Assembly: GCA_021805275.1 (NCBI GenBank)
Contig: JAJZFQ010000196.1
Coordinates: 1 to 30,027, forward strand
Direction: 5' to 3'
Source of the DNA: Pseudomonadota bacterium
GTDB lineage: Bacteria; Pseudomonadota; Gammaproteobacteria; Steroidobacterales; Steroidobacteraceae
Length of the DNA: 30,027 nt
The notes beneath the pieces were generated by a model. It was not told the origin of the DNA. It did not search any database and worked only from the letters and a program-made list of their open reading frames with translations. The first letter of the stretch is position 1, and every line of letters starts with the position of its first letter. Position numbers and translations under genes: made by a program. Below are positions 1 through 8,689 of this stretch, in pieces.

Positions 1-512
1 AACACGTCGGCGCTGCGCTGATACAGCTGGCAGGACAGGCGGCCCGCGGCGACGTGGAACTGAAACAGCGCATGGCAGGGCATCAGGCGCATCTGCTCGA
101 GCTGCCCGACATTCCAGGCGCTCACCACGATGCGCCGGGAGTCCGGGTCGCGGCGGATCAACTCGATCGCCGCGCTGATCTGGTCGATGCTGCGTCCGTC
201 GGCCGCCGCCCAGGCGCGCCACTGGCGGCCGTAGACCGGGCCGAGTTCGCCGTGCTCGTCGGCCCACTCGTCCCAGATGCTCACGCCCTGCTCGTGCAGC
301 CAGCGCACGTTGGTGTCCCCGCGCAGGAACCACAGCAGCTCGATGATCACCGAGCGCAGGTGCACGCGCTTGGTGGTGATCAGCGGGAAGCCGGCCGCGA
401 GATCGAAGCGCAGCTGCTCCCCGAAGCGCGAGCGCGTGCCGGTTCCGGTGCGGTCCCCCTTGGCCGTACCGCTCTCGAGGATGCGGCGCATCAGATCGAG
501 ATACGGTCGCAT
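1..512 (-). CDS. thyA: Thymidylate synthase, N-terminal part (cut by window edge)
   Basis: Thymidylate synthase methylates dUMP to dTMP using methylene-tetrahydrofolate, in the cytoplasm. About 170 residues are present, running off the left edge. Visible family motifs are RTGTGT near residue 22, LRGDTN near 63, GPVYGRQWR near 91 and the active-site stretch MPCHALFQF with the nucleophile Cys at about residue 146, the same number as in E. coli ThyA. The ATG at 510-512 gives the standard N-terminus ([12 protein letters not shown]) and lies six bases after the lgt stop codon, so lgt-thyA is a tight, probably co-transcribed pair as in many gammaproteobacteria. Nothing seen is broken. Identification is secure; only the C-terminal part is missing. 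Confidence 0.96.
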   Translation of the reverse strand, partial: MRPYLDLMRRILESGTAKGDRTGTGTRSRFGEQLRFDLAAGFPLITTKRVHLRSVIIELLWFLRGDTNVRWLHEQGVSIWDEWADEHGELGPVYGRQWRAWAAADGRSIDQISAAIELIRRDPDSRRIVVSAWNVGQLEQMRLMPCHALFQFHVAAGRLSCQLYQRSADV

Positions 513-518
513 CGCGGC

Positions 519-1328
519 TCAGCGCGTAGCGGCGAGGAGGTAGTTACCCGAGGGCTGGCGGGCCTGGTACGCGTAGATCAGCAGTCCGGCGCCGATCACG
601 ATCATGGGGAAGGACAGCACCTGTCCCATGGTCACCCAGCCCCAGGCAAGGTAGCCGAGCTGCGGGTCGGGCAGGCGCACGAACTCCACCAGGAAGCGGA
701 ACGTGCCGTACATCAGCAGGAACAGCCCCGAGGCCGCCAGGCGCGGCTTCGGTCGCGCGGTGAACAGCCAGATGGTCGAGAACAGCACCACGCCCTCGAA
801 GAACGCCTCGTAGAGCTGCGAGGGCTGGCGCACCACCCCGTGGTAGAGAAAGCCCCACGGTAGCGTCGTCGGCTTGCCCCACAGCTCGCCGTTGATGAAA
901 TTGCCGATGCGGCCGAAGAACAGACCGAGCGCCGGCAGCGGCACGGTGAAATCAAACACGTCGGCGACGTTGCGCTTGCGCAGCAGGCCGAAGATGCTCA
1001 TGGCGAGTATGACCCCGAGCAGCCCGCCGTGAAAGGACATGCCCCCGTCCCACACCTCGATCGGGTACCACGGGTTGGCGCGGGTCCAGAAGCTCATGCC
1101 GTAGAACAGCACGTAGCCGATCCGCCCGCCGAGGATGACCCCGAGCATGCAGTAGAAGATCAGGTCATCGACGTCGACCGCCTTCCAGGTCGATTCGCGT
1201 CGCGCGGCGCGGTAGCGGGCGAGCGCCCAGGCGCCGACGAAGCCGAGCAGGTACATGATCCCGTACCAGTGCACTTTCAGCGGGCCGATACGGAAGGCGA
1301 TCGGATTGATGTCGGGATACTTGATCAT
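519..1328 (-). CDS. lgt: Prolipoprotein diacylglyceryl transferase
   Basis: Lgt transfers a diacylglyceryl group from phosphatidylglycerol to the lipobox cysteine of prolipoproteins, the first step of lipoprotein maturation in the inner membrane. The 269-residue product has several hydrophobic membrane segments. It carries the signature FFGRIGNFINGELWG at about 137-151 (essential Arg near 140) and GGMSFHGG with His near 100. The usual HPSQLYE motif reads RQPSQLYE here, so His is replaced by Gln. The ATG at 1328 gives the canonical start MIKYPDINP; a longer open frame upstream overlaps the methyltransferase gene and has no lgt-like sequence. thyA follows after six bases. One substrate in this window is the lipoprotein RlpA. 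Confidence is high. Confidence 0.97.
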   Translation of the reverse strand: MIKYPDINPIAFRIGPLKVHWYGIMYLLGFVGAWALARYRAARRESTWKAVDVDDLIFYCMLGVILGGRIGYVLFYGMSFWTRANPWYPIEVWDGGMSFHGGLLGVILAMSIFGLLRKRNVADVFDFTVPLPALGLFFGRIGNFINGELWGKPTTLPWGFLYHGVVRQPSQLYEAFFEGVVLFSTIWLFTARPKPRLAASGLFLLMYGTFRFLVEFVRLPDPQLGYLAWGWVTMGQVLSFPMIVIGAGLLIYAYQARQPSGNYLLAATR

Positions 1329-1339
1329 GGCGGTGCAGT

Positions 1340-2569
1340 TTAGCCGACCTGGCTCGAAATGCGGCAGAAGAACGCCTTGAGGTAGCGTGTCTCGGGAACC
1401 GCCGGGTGGACGGGGTGGTCCGGCGACTGGCCGCCCGCCTCGAGGATCTGTACGCCTCGGCCGCTGTGCCGCGCCGCCGTCTGCAGCACCTCGCCCAGCG
1501 CCTCGCTGGAGAGGTGATACGAGCAGGAACACGACACCAGCAGACCCTCCTCGCCCATCAGCCCCATCGCCAGCTGATTGAGCTTGCGGTAGGCGGCCTG
1601 GCCGCGGGGGATGTCTTTCTTGCGCTTGATGAAGGCGGGAGGGTCGAGCACGACGACGTCGAAGCGCTCCCCGCGCTCGCGCAGCGCCGTCAGCGCCTCG
1701 AAGGCATCGCCCCGCAGCGTCTGCAGGGTCAATCCGTTCGCCTGCGCGTTGCGCGCGGCGTAGTCGAGCGCGGCCTGCGAGCCCTCGACGCACAGCGCCG
1801 AGCCTGCTCCGGCGGCGAGGGCCGTGAGGCTCCACGCCCCGACGTAGCCGCACACATCGAGCACGCGCGCCCCGCGTGTGAGGTAGCGGGTGAGCCGATC
1901 CCGGTTGGCGCGCTGATCGTAGAACCAGCCGGTCTTCTGCCCGGTGGCGAGCGGTGCGGCGAAGGCGAGTCCCGCCTCGCGCACCGAGAGCTCGGCCGGG
2001 ATCTGCCCGAAAGCCGTCTCGGCGAGCGCCGGCAGGCTCTCGAGCGCTCGCGCGCCCGAATCGTTCTTCCAGAACAGTCCCGCCGGGGCGAGCCGCTCGC
2101 GCACGGCCGCCTCGACCGTCGGGCGCAGCGCCTCCATGCCGGCGGTGGCGATCTGACCGACCAGCACGTCTCCATAGCGATCGAGCACCAGGCCGGGCAG
2201 CCCGTCGGACTCGCCGAACACCAGCCGGTAATACGGCTCGCGGTACAGCCACTCGCGCAGCCGCAGCGCCGCTGCGAGCCGCTGCTCGATGAGCGCCCCG
2301 TCGATGGGCCGCTCGGCCGTGCGGCTGACGATCCGCGCGCAGATCAGCGCGTGCGGGTTGACGTAGGCATGGCCCAGGAACTGCCCACGGTGCGTTTCGA
2401 TGCGGGCCAGCTCGCCGGGGCTGAACGTGCGCAGCGGGGTGTCATCGTCGACTTCGTTGCTGAACACCCAGGGGTGGCCGGCGAGGATACGGTACTCCTC
2501 GCCGCGCTTCAGGCGCAGAGTGCGCCCGGTGCTCGGGACGGCATCGGCGGTGGACGTCGGGACACTCAA
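1340..2569 (-). CDS. rlmI: RlmI-type 23S rRNA (cytosine-C5) methyltransferase, class I SAM-dependent
   Basis: The 409-residue product matches the RlmI family, which makes m5C1962 in 23S rRNA (E. coli RlmI is about 396 residues). An N-terminal PUA domain covers about 17-90 ([20 protein letters not shown]). A linker domain is followed by a Rossmann methyltransferase domain with the SAM-binding stretch [11 protein letters not shown] near 237, the motif [11 protein letters not shown] near 308 and the cysteine-rich VSCSCSYH near 345 that holds the catalytic Cys. The start is uncertain. The frame is open much further upstream but would overlap the divergent gene, and the first start codon that leaves a normal PUA N-terminus is the TTG at 2567-2569, which lacks a clear ribosome binding site. 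The stop is 11 bases before lgt, so it may be the first gene of a methyltransferase-lgt-thyA unit. The exact rRNA target is inferred from the family. Confidence 0.88.
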   Translation of the reverse strand: MSVPTSTADAVPSTGRTLRLKRGEEYRILAGHPWVFSNEVDDDTPLRTFSPGELARIETHRGQFLGHAYVNPHALICARIVSRTAERPIDGALIEQRLAAALRLREWLYREPYYRLVFGESDGLPGLVLDRYGDVLVGQIATAGMEALRPTVEAAVRERLAPAGLFWKNDSGARALESLPALAETAFGQIPAELSVREAGLAFAAPLATGQKTGWFYDQRANRDRLTRYLTRGARVLDVCGYVGAWSLTALAAGAGSALCVEGSQAALDYAARNAQANGLTLQTLRGDAFEALTALRERGERFDVVVLDPPAFIKRKKDIPRGQAAYRKLNQLAMGLMGEEGLLVSCSCSYHLSSEALGEVLQTAARHSGRGVQILEAGGQSPDHPVHPAVPETRYLKAFFCRISSQVG

Positions 2570-2678
2570 GGGGGCAGCCGGCGGTCGATTACGGGGGCGG
2601 CAGTATACAGGCGAGCGCGCCGCCCCGCGCGGTATGCTGGCCGCCCGGTCCCGCCCCCGGGAGCTGCGCGGAAGTTCC
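2570..2678. promoter_or_regulatory. Divergent promoter region, rlmI-type gene / DUF255 gene
   Basis: This 109-bp spacer separates two divergent genes and must hold both promoters. On the minus strand TATACT at 2607-2602 is a plausible -10 for the methyltransferase gene; on the plus strand TATGCT at 2633-2638 is a plausible -10 for the DUF255 gene. No good -35 box is seen at 16-18 bases from either, so the assignments are weak. Confidence 0.35.
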
Positions 2679-4766
2679 ATGGAAAGCCGACACCTCAACG
2701 CCGACGGCACGCCGAAATACACCAATCGCCTGATCGGGGAGACGAGCCCGTATCTGCGCCAGCACGCCCACAACCCGGTGGACTGGCATCCCTGGGGCGA
2801 GGCGGCCTTCGAGCTGGCGCGCCAACTCGGCCGCCCCGTGCATCTGAGCGTCGGTTATGCGGCCTGCCATTGGTGCCACGTGCTCGCCGCCGAGAGCTTC
2901 GAGGACGAGCAGACCGCCGAGCTGCTCAACAGCCGGTTCGTGAACATCAAGGTCGATCGCGAGGAGCGGCCGGACGTCGACCGGATCTACCAGATCGCCC
3001 AGCAGATGCTGACGCACGGCCCGGGTGGCTGGCCACTGACCATGTTTCTCAACGACGCGCGCCGGCCGTTCTTCGGCGGAACGTACTTCCCGCCCGAGCC
3101 ACGCCACGGGCTGCCCGGCTTTCGGGACCTGCTCGAGCGCGTCGCGCGCTACTACCACGAGCATCGTGAGGAGCTTGCCACCCAGGGCGAGGCGCTCGCC
3201 GCGGCGTTCAAGAGCATCGATCCGCCGCCCCCGCAGGCGGGCCGGGCGCTCGATGGCGGTCCGCTGCAGCAGGCCCGCGCGGACCTGGAGCGTGTGTTCG
3301 ATGCGCGCGAGGGCGGTTTCGGCGGCGCGCCGAAGTTTCCGCACCCGAGTTCGATCGAGCGGCTGCTGCGCCACTGGCGCACGACCGTCCGGCACGATCC
3401 GCCCGATCTGCGCGCGTTGTACATGGCGGGCCTGACCCTCAGGCGCATGGCCGACGGCGGCATCCACGATGCGCTCGGCGGGGGGTTCTACCGCTACTCG
3501 GTGGATGCGCGATGGCGGATACCGCACTTCGAGAAAATGCTCTACGACAACGCCTGGTTGCTCGCGGTGTACTCCGATGCGTACTTGGCAAGTGCCGATG
3601 CGCGCTACGCCGAGGTCGCGCGCGACACCGCCGAGTGGATGTGCCGCGAGATGCAGTCCGAGGAGGGAGGCTTCTACTCGAGCCTGGACGCGGATGCCGC
3701 CGGACACGAGGGGAGTTTCTACGTCTGGGACCGCGAGGAGGTCCGCGCACTGTTGAGCGCGGAGGAATACGCCGCGTTCGCGCCGCTTTACGGCCTGGAT
3801 CAGCCGCCGAACTTCGAAGGACGCTGGCACCTGTACGTGGCGCGCGAGCCGGACTCGCTCCCCGGGCTGCTCAACGAGCCGGCCGAGCGGCTCCCCGGGC
3901 GGCTCGCGAGCGCCCGGGAGAAGCTGCTGGCGGCGCGCGCGCGGCGTGAGCGTCCGGCGCGCGACGAGAAAATCCTGACGGCGTGGAACGGCCTGGCGAT
4001 CGGCGGTCTCGCCCGGGCCGCCCGTGCGCTGCCGTGCGCCGGGCTCGGAGAGTCAGCGAGCCGCGCGCTCGAGTTCGTGCGCGGCACGCTGTGGCGCGAG
4101 GGGCGGCTGTTGGCCACCTCGGGTGGTGGCCGGGCGCGCCTCAGCGCCTATCTCGACGATTACGTCTTCCTCGCCGACGCGGTGCTCGAGCTGCAGCAGC
4201 TGCGGCTGCATCCGCAGGAGCTCGCCTTCGCCGTCGAGCTGATGGAGGTGGTGCTGGAGCATTTCAGCGCCGCGGAGGGCGGTTTCTACTTCACTGCCGA
4301 CGATCACGAGCCGCTGCTGCACCGCCTGCGGACCTTCGCCGACGAGGCACTGCCGGCCGGCAACGCCGTCGCTGCGCGCGTGCTGCTGCGCCTGGGCTAT
4401 CTGCTCGGGGAGGGTCGTTATCTGGAGGCGGCCGAGCGCGTCGTGCGCGCCGGCTGGGCGCCGCTCGAGCATCATCCCCAGGCGCACGCGACGCTGCTCG
4501 ATGTCCTGGAGGAGCTGCTCGAGCCGCCCGAGATCGTGATTCTGCGCGGCGAGGCGCCAGCCATCGAGTCATGGCAGCGCGAGCTCGCGCGGCTGTATGC
4601 GCCGCGGCGCATGGTGCTCGCGGCGGCTGCGGACGCGCCGGGCCTGCCGCCGGCGCTCGCGGCCAAGCCGGCGCGTGGCGCGGCGACCGCCTACCTCTGC
4701 CGCGGCAGCGCGTGCCGCGAGCCAATCGACTCCTTCGCCGCGCTGGCCGAGGCGCTGCGCGCCTGA
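2679..4766 (+). CDS. DUF255 thioredoxin-domain protein (YyaL / SPATA20 family)
   Basis: The 695-residue product belongs to the widespread but poorly characterised YyaL/SPATA20 family. An N-terminal thioredoxin-like domain (about 10-170) carries the hallmark CHWCH at 63-67, a CxxC redox pair, then VDREERPDV near 92, GGWPLT near 116 and GGTYFPPE near 133. The rest resembles an alpha/alpha barrel of the N-acylglucosamine epimerase or glycosidase type, with repeated GGFY segments. There is no signal peptide, so it is probably cytoplasmic. The ATG at 2679 follows GGAAG and gives the typical N-terminus ([15 protein letters not shown]). The family motif CHWCHVM reads CHWCHVL here. The gene ends one base from the end of the convergent putA. 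The precise reaction is unknown; redox activity of the CxxC is inference. Confidence 0.93.
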   Translation: MESRHLNADGTPKYTNRLIGETSPYLRQHAHNPVDWHPWGEAAFELARQLGRPVHLSVGYAACHWCHVLAAESFEDEQTAELLNSRFVNIKVDREERPDVDRIYQIAQQMLTHGPGGWPLTMFLNDARRPFFGGTYFPPEPRHGLPGFRDLLERVARYYHEHREELATQGEALAAAFKSIDPPPPQAGRALDGGPLQQARADLERVFDAREGGFGGAPKFPHPSSIERLLRHWRTTVRHDPPDLRALYMAGLTLRRMADGGIHDALGGGFYRYSVDARWRIPHFEKMLYDNAWLLAVYSDAYLASADARYAEVARDTAEWMCREMQSEEGGFYSSLDADAAGHEGSFYVWDREEVRALLSAEEYAAFAPLYGLDQPPNFEGRWHLYVAREPDSLPGLLNEPAERLPGRLASAREKLLAARARRERPARDEKILTAWNGLAIGGLARAARALPCAGLGESASRALEFVRGTLWREGRLLATSGGGRARLSAYLDDYVFLADAVLELQQLRLHPQELAFAVELMEVVLEHFSAAEGGFYFTADDHEPLLHRLRTFADEALPAGNAVAARVLLRLGYLLGEGRYLEAAERVVRAGWAPLEHHPQAHATLLDVLEELLEPPEIVILRGEAPAIESWQRELARLYAPRRMVLAAAADAPGLPPALAAKPARGAATAYLCRGSACREPIDSFAALAEALRA

Positions 4767-4774
4767 CTCAGGCG
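4760..4774. repeat. Palindrome holding both stop codons of convergent genes
   Basis: CGCCTGA-C-TCAGGCG is a perfect 7+1+7 inverted repeat centred on 4767. The TGA at 4764-4766 ends the DUF255 gene and the complementary TGA at 4770-4768 ends putA. As RNA it could form only a short five-pair stem with a five-base loop and has no T-tract, so it is not a convincing terminator. Confidence 0.6.
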
Positions 4775-7700
4775 AGCAGCTCCACCGCGCCGCCGATCGC
4801 CGCGGTGTTGATCGTGAGGGTGCGCTCGGTCGCGAAGCGCAGCAGGTAGTGCGGGCCGCCGGCCTTCGGGCCCGTTCCGGACAGGCCCTGGCCGCCGAAC
4901 GGCTGCACGCCCACCGTTGCGCCGATCATGTTGCGGTTGACGTAGGTGTTGCCCGCCGGCAGTGAGTGGAAGAGGTGCTCGGCCATCGTCTCGAGCCGGC
5001 TGTGCACCCCGAGCGTCAGCCCGAAGCCGGTAGCGCGGATCGCCGCGAGCACCTGCGCCAGCTCCCCGGCGCGGTAGCGCGCCACGTGCAGGATGGGACC
5101 GAACTCCTCGCTCTTGAGCTGATCGAAGGCGCTCAGCTCGAACAGGTGCGGGGCGAAGAACTGTCCGCCGGCGGCACAGCCGTCGGTCGGGCAGGCATGC
5201 AGGAGCTTCGCCTCGCGGCGCATGCGCGCGGCGTGCCGCTCGAGCCGCTCGCGCGCCTGGGCGTTGATCACCGGTCCGATGTCGGTGGCCGGATCGGCCG
5301 GGTCACCGAGTTTCAGGCAGCGCATCGCGCCGACCAGCATCTCGATGACCCGCTCGGCGATCTCCTCCTGCACGTAAAGCACCCGCAATGCCGAGCAGCG
5401 CTGTCCGGCGCTGTTGAACGCGGAGAGGATCACGTCGTCGACCACCTGCTCGGGCAGCGCCGTGGCGTCCACGATCATCGCGTTGAGTCCGCCGGTCTCG
5501 GCGATGAACGGCACGATCGGGCCGTCGCGGCCGGCGAGCGTGCGGTTGATCGTGGCGGCCGTGGCGGTTGAGCCGGTGAACGCCACACCGGCGAGCGCCG
5601 GGTGCCCCAGCGCTGCGCGGCTGAAGGGCGGGCCCTCTGCCGGCGTCAGCTGCAGCACCGCGGGCGGGACGCCCGCTTCCTGCAGCAGGCTCACCATGGC
5701 GTGGGCCACGAGCGGGGTGCTCGGCGCCGGCTTGGCCAGCACCGCGTTGCCGGCCATCAGCGCCGCGGCGATCTGGCCGGTGAAGATAGCGAGCGGGAAG
5801 TTCCACGGGCTGATGCAGGCGAACACCCCGCGGCCCTGCAGCCACAGCTCGTTGCGCTCACCGACCGGACCGGCCAGCGCCTCGCCGGCAGCGAACAGCC
5901 TGCGGCCCTGCTCGGCATAGTAGCGGCAGAAATCGCCGGCCTCACGCACCTCGGCGAGCGCATCGGGCAGCGTCCGCCCAGCCTCGCGCACCAGCAGGCC
6001 GAGGAACGTTTCGCGGCGCTGCTCGAGCCGCTCGGCGGCTCGCTCGAGGCACTCGGCGCGCTCGGCCGCCGGACGCCGGTCCCAGGCCGGCTGGGCCGCA
6101 GCGGCGCCGTCCATGGCGGCGCTGATCTGCGCCTCGGTCGCATCGCGACTCACGCCGACGATCTGGCCGTCGACCGGGGAGTGCACCGGGGTCTCGGGCG
6201 GCGTGGCGGCACCGCCGGCGAGGATCGGGCCGCCCGTGTACGGCCGGCTGCGCGCGGTTGCCAGACCGGCGAGCAGCGCAGCGAGCTCCTGGGGGTTGCC
6301 GAGATCCGCGCCGCGCGAGTTCAGACGCGAGCCATACAGCTGCGGCGGCTCGCGTACGCCGGAGGGGCGCTGGGGGTTTTCGGGAAGAATCTGTCCCACG
6401 ACGTGCTCCACGGGAATGCGTTTGTTGAGAAAGTGGTGGACGAAGGAGGTGTTGGCACCGTTCTCGAGCAGCCGGCGCACCAGGTACGGCAACAGGTCCT
6501 GATGGGTGCCGACCGGCGCGTACACGCGCACCGGCGGCAGCTGCGGCTGCTCGGCGCGCATCACCCCGTACAGCGCCTGCCCCATGCCGTGCAGTCGCTG
6601 GAACTCGTAGCGCGCGCCGCTCGGGGCGAGCGCGGCGACCGCCGCGACGCTGAGCGCGTTGTGCGTGGCGAACTGCGGATAGATCACATCGGCGGCCGCG
6701 AACAGCCGCCGCACGCACACCAGGTAGCTCGCGTCCGTGACCGCCTTGGTCGTGTACACCGGAAAACTCGCAAGTCCCCGCTCCTGGGCGCGCTTGATCT
6801 CGGCGTCCCAGTAGGCGCCCTTCACCAGGCGCATGCTCATGCGCCGGCCGCTCGCGCGCGCCAGCGCGGCGACCCACTCGATCACGAGCGGTGCGCGGCG
6901 GCCATAGGCCTGCACCGCGAGCCCCAGTCCCTCCCAGCCGCGGGTCTGCCGGTCGCGCGCCATCGCCTCGATGACATCGAGCGAGAGGTCGAGCCGGTCG
7001 GCCTCCTCGGCGTCGACCGTGAGACCGATGCCCGCGCGACAGGCCGCCCGGGCGAGCTCAACGGCGCGCGGCACCAGCCGCTCGAGGACGCGGGGGCGTT
7101 GCGTCAGCAGGTAGCGCGGCTCGAGCGCGGAGAGCTTCACGGAGATGCCCGAGCGGGCGTATACGGCCCCGGCAGGCTGGCGGCCGAGCGCCTCGATCGC
7201 GTCCCGGTACGCCTGGAAGTAGCGCTGCGCGTCGGTATCGGTGCGCGCCCCTTCGCCCAGCATGTCGAAGGAGCACAGCGCCAGGTCGCTCCGGCGGGTG
7301 CCGCGCGCGAGCGCCGCTTCGATCGATTCCCCGACGATGAAGGCGTGGCCCATCAGTCGCATCGCCCGACGCATGATGCGGCGGGTCGGCGGAGCCAGGG
7401 GGTTGCGCGGCGCCGGTGAGCGCGTGAGCAGCGCGTGCGCATCGGGGAGCATGCGCCCGGCGGTGCGCAGCAGGGCGAGACCCAGGCGGACCTGCAGGTT
7501 AGCCTCGCCGCTCCCGCCGCGCAGCGCCGCCAGCCGCTCGGCGATCAGACGGTCGGCGCTGAGCGCATCCGGCGTGCGCAGCAACGCCTCGGCGAGGCTC
7601 ATCAGCGCCTTGCCCTCGGCGCTGTCGAGGGGGAACTGCCCGAGCAGCGACTCCACCAGCGAGCCGGCGCGCGCGTGCTCGCGTGCGGCGCTCACCCAGT

Positions 7701-7875
7701 GCAGGGCTTGGGCGCGGGCCGCCTGCAGCGGCTGCTCCACGGTGCGCAGCTCATCGCGCAGGGCCTCGACGGCCGGCGCTTCGGCGCACAACGTCGATGA
7801 GCGGATGCGCTCGCGCAAACTGTCGAGGTCGTTCGGCTCCTGGGGGAGCACCCGGTGGGCGGGCATGGCGGTCAT
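4768..7875 (-). CDS. putA: Bifunctional proline dehydrogenase / pyrroline-5-carboxylate dehydrogenase, no DNA-binding domain
   Basis: PutA oxidises proline to glutamate in two linked steps, FAD-dependent then NAD-dependent, feeding electrons to the membrane quinone pool. The 1035-residue product has a proline dehydrogenase barrel (about 190-480; RLVKGAYWDAEIKRAQERG near 349, FATHNA near 402, YEFQRLHGMG near 423). The aldehyde dehydrogenase part (about 560-1020) has ISPWNFPLAIF near 688, a Glu in AETGG near 793 and the catalytic Cys in GQRCSAL near 827. E. coli PutA is about 1320 residues and begins with a ribbon-helix-helix repressor domain; that domain and the long C-terminal extension are absent here, so this PutA should not repress its own gene. 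The ATG at 7875 is chosen, with another in-frame ATG at 7866; neither has a good ribosome binding site. The divergent Lrp/AsnC gene is the likely regulator. Confidence 0.96.
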   Translation of the reverse strand: MTAMPAHRVLPQEPNDLDSLRERIRSSTLCAEAPAVEALRDELRTVEQPLQAARAQALHWVSAAREHARAGSLVESLLGQFPLDSAEGKALMSLAEALLRTPDALSADRLIAERLAALRGGSGEANLQVRLGLALLRTAGRMLPDAHALLTRSPAPRNPLAPPTRRIMRRAMRLMGHAFIVGESIEAALARGTRRSDLALCSFDMLGEGARTDTDAQRYFQAYRDAIEALGRQPAGAVYARSGISVKLSALEPRYLLTQRPRVLERLVPRAVELARAACRAGIGLTVDAEEADRLDLSLDVIEAMARDRQTRGWEGLGLAVQAYGRRAPLVIEWVAALARASGRRMSMRLVKGAYWDAEIKRAQERGLASFPVYTTKAVTDASYLVCVRRLFAAADVIYPQFATHNALSVAAVAALAPSGARYEFQRLHGMGQALYGVMRAEQPQLPPVRVYAPVGTHQDLLPYLVRRLLENGANTSFVHHFLNKRIPVEHVVGQILPENPQRPSGVREPPQLYGSRLNSRGADLGNPQELAALLAGLATARSRPYTGGPILAGGAATPPETPVHSPVDGQIVGVSRDATEAQISAAMDGAAAAQPAWDRRPAAERAECLERAAERLEQRRETFLGLLVREAGRTLPDALAEVREAGDFCRYYAEQGRRLFAAGEALAGPVGERNELWLQGRGVFACISPWNFPLAIFTGQIAAALMAGNAVLAKPAPSTPLVAHAMVSLLQEAGVPPAVLQLTPAEGPPFSRAALGHPALAGVAFTGSTATAATINRTLAGRDGPIVPFIAETGGLNAMIVDATALPEQVVDDVILSAFNSAGQRCSALRVLYVQEEIAERVIEMLVGAMRCLKLGDPADPATDIGPVINAQARERLERHAARMRREAKLLHACPTDGCAAGGQFFAPHLFELSAFDQLKSEEFGPILHVARYRAGELAQVLAAIRATGFGLTLGVHSRLETMAEHLFHSLPAGNTYVNRNMIGATVGVQPFGGQGLSGTGPKAGGPHYLLRFATERTLTINTAAIGGAVELLA

Positions 7876-7971
7876 GGGGCACGCGGTAGACAGGATAATG
7901 TGCTTATGGTATCTGGACAGACAGAGAATATTTTTACGTTTTGGCACGATTAACAGCAAAATTAACTGGCA
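7876..7971. promoter_or_regulatory. AT-rich putA / Lrp-family divergent control region with Lrp-like box
   Basis: This 96-bp spacer is far more AT-rich than its surroundings. The stretch at 7924-7938 (GAGAATATTTTTACG) matches the E. coli Lrp consensus YAGHAWATTWTDCTR at about 12 of 15 positions, so it is a candidate operator for the adjacent regulator. CATTAT on the minus strand (7900-7895) is a possible -10 for putA. No clear -35 box is seen. Control of putA by a divergent Lrp-type activator is known in other proteobacteria (PutR/BkdR-like); its operation here is inference. Confidence 0.5.
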
Positions 7972-8463
7972 ATGAGACAGAAAGCCGCCACCGGCGCTCC
8001 GGCGCTCGATCGGATCGACCGCAAGCTGCTGGGGCGGCTGCAGGAGGATGGACGTGTGCCGGTCTCCCAGCTCGCCCGTGAGGTCAATCTCACCGTCACC
8101 CCGACGCTCGAACGCATCCGTCGCCTCGAGGCTGCGGGCTTCATCAGCGGGTATTTCGCTCGGCTCAATGCACGGCGTCTGGGCCTCGGCCTGCTGGTCT
8201 ACGTCGAGGTGACGCTCGACCGGACCACGCCGGAGGCGTTCGAGCGCTTCAAGGAAATGGTCGCCGCGCACGACGAGATCATGGAGTGCCACATGGTCGC
8301 CGGCGGCTTCGACTACCTGCTCAAGGTGCGCGTGAAGGACATGGAGCGCTACCGCACGCTGCTCGGGGAAACGATCGCCAACATCCGCGGCGTGCAGCAG
8401 ACGCACAGCTATTTCGTCATGGAGGAAGTGAAGTCGACCCATCGGCTCGGCATCCCGGAATGA
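7972..8463 (+). CDS. Lrp/AsnC-family transcriptional regulator, likely of putA
   Basis: The 163-residue product has the standard Lrp/AsnC layout: an N-terminal winged helix-turn-helix (about 13-60; LDRIDRKLLGRLQEDGR, then LAREVNLTVTPTLERIRRLE), and a C-terminal ligand-sensing RAM domain (about 73-150; VYVEVTLDRTTPEAFERF, CHMVAGGFDYLLKV, HSYFVMEEVK). Proteins of this family bind DNA as dimers or octamers and respond to amino acids. The product lies divergent to putA across an AT-rich spacer, and PutA here lacks its own repressor domain. I therefore infer that this protein senses proline or a related amino acid and controls putA and probably itself. The ATG at 7972 is the first start in frame after the spacer. 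Family assignment is secure; the target is inferred from position. Confidence 0.93.
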   Translation: MRQKAATGAPALDRIDRKLLGRLQEDGRVPVSQLAREVNLTVTPTLERIRRLEAAGFISGYFARLNARRLGLGLLVYVEVTLDRTTPEAFERFKEMVAAHDEIMECHMVAGGFDYLLKVRVKDMERYRTLLGETIANIRGVQQTHSYFVMEEVKSTHRLGIPE

Positions 8464-8478
8464 GACGCGCCGGCGGCG

Positions 8479-8671
8479 GTGCAGATCATCCGCTACACCC
8501 TGGGACGCGATCCGCAGCACCCCGGGTGCGCGGCCGTACTCGACTGTTGCGCGCTGGCGGGTGGTGTGCGGCGGCGCCAGACGCAGGTTTCTGACGGTCG
8601 ATCAGCGGCGCGCCTCGTGGGTGCGCGCCGGCGGACAGCGTCCCGAGCAGTTCGAGTTCCGGTTCGCCTGA
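8479..8671 (+). pseudogene. Possible frameshifted small gene, about 63 residues if repaired
   Basis: No intact gene fills the 226-bp gap between the Lrp-type gene and the next minus-strand gene. From the GTG at 8479 one frame gives protein-like sequence (VQIIRYTLGRDPQHPGC...VLD) with GC-rich third positions up to about 8544. From about 8546 a second frame takes over (WRVVCGGARRRFLTVDQ...EQFEFRFA) and ends at TGA 8669-8671, again with mostly G or C at third positions. Removing one base near 8545 would join them. It could be a decayed gene, a sequencing error, a programmed shift or chance. I do not recognise the product, and no good ribosome binding site precedes the GTG. Confidence 0.3.
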
Positions 8672-8689
8672 GTTTCCCGGGCGGGCCGC

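Noticed and set aside
5602..7419. Open frame of 605 residues on the plus strand
   Set aside because: Antisense to putA; composition and lack of motifs mark it as a shadow.
7876..8520. N-terminal extension of putA
   Set aside because: It would cross the AT-rich control region and the Lrp-type gene; its sequence is not PutA-like and contains no ribbon-helix-helix domain.
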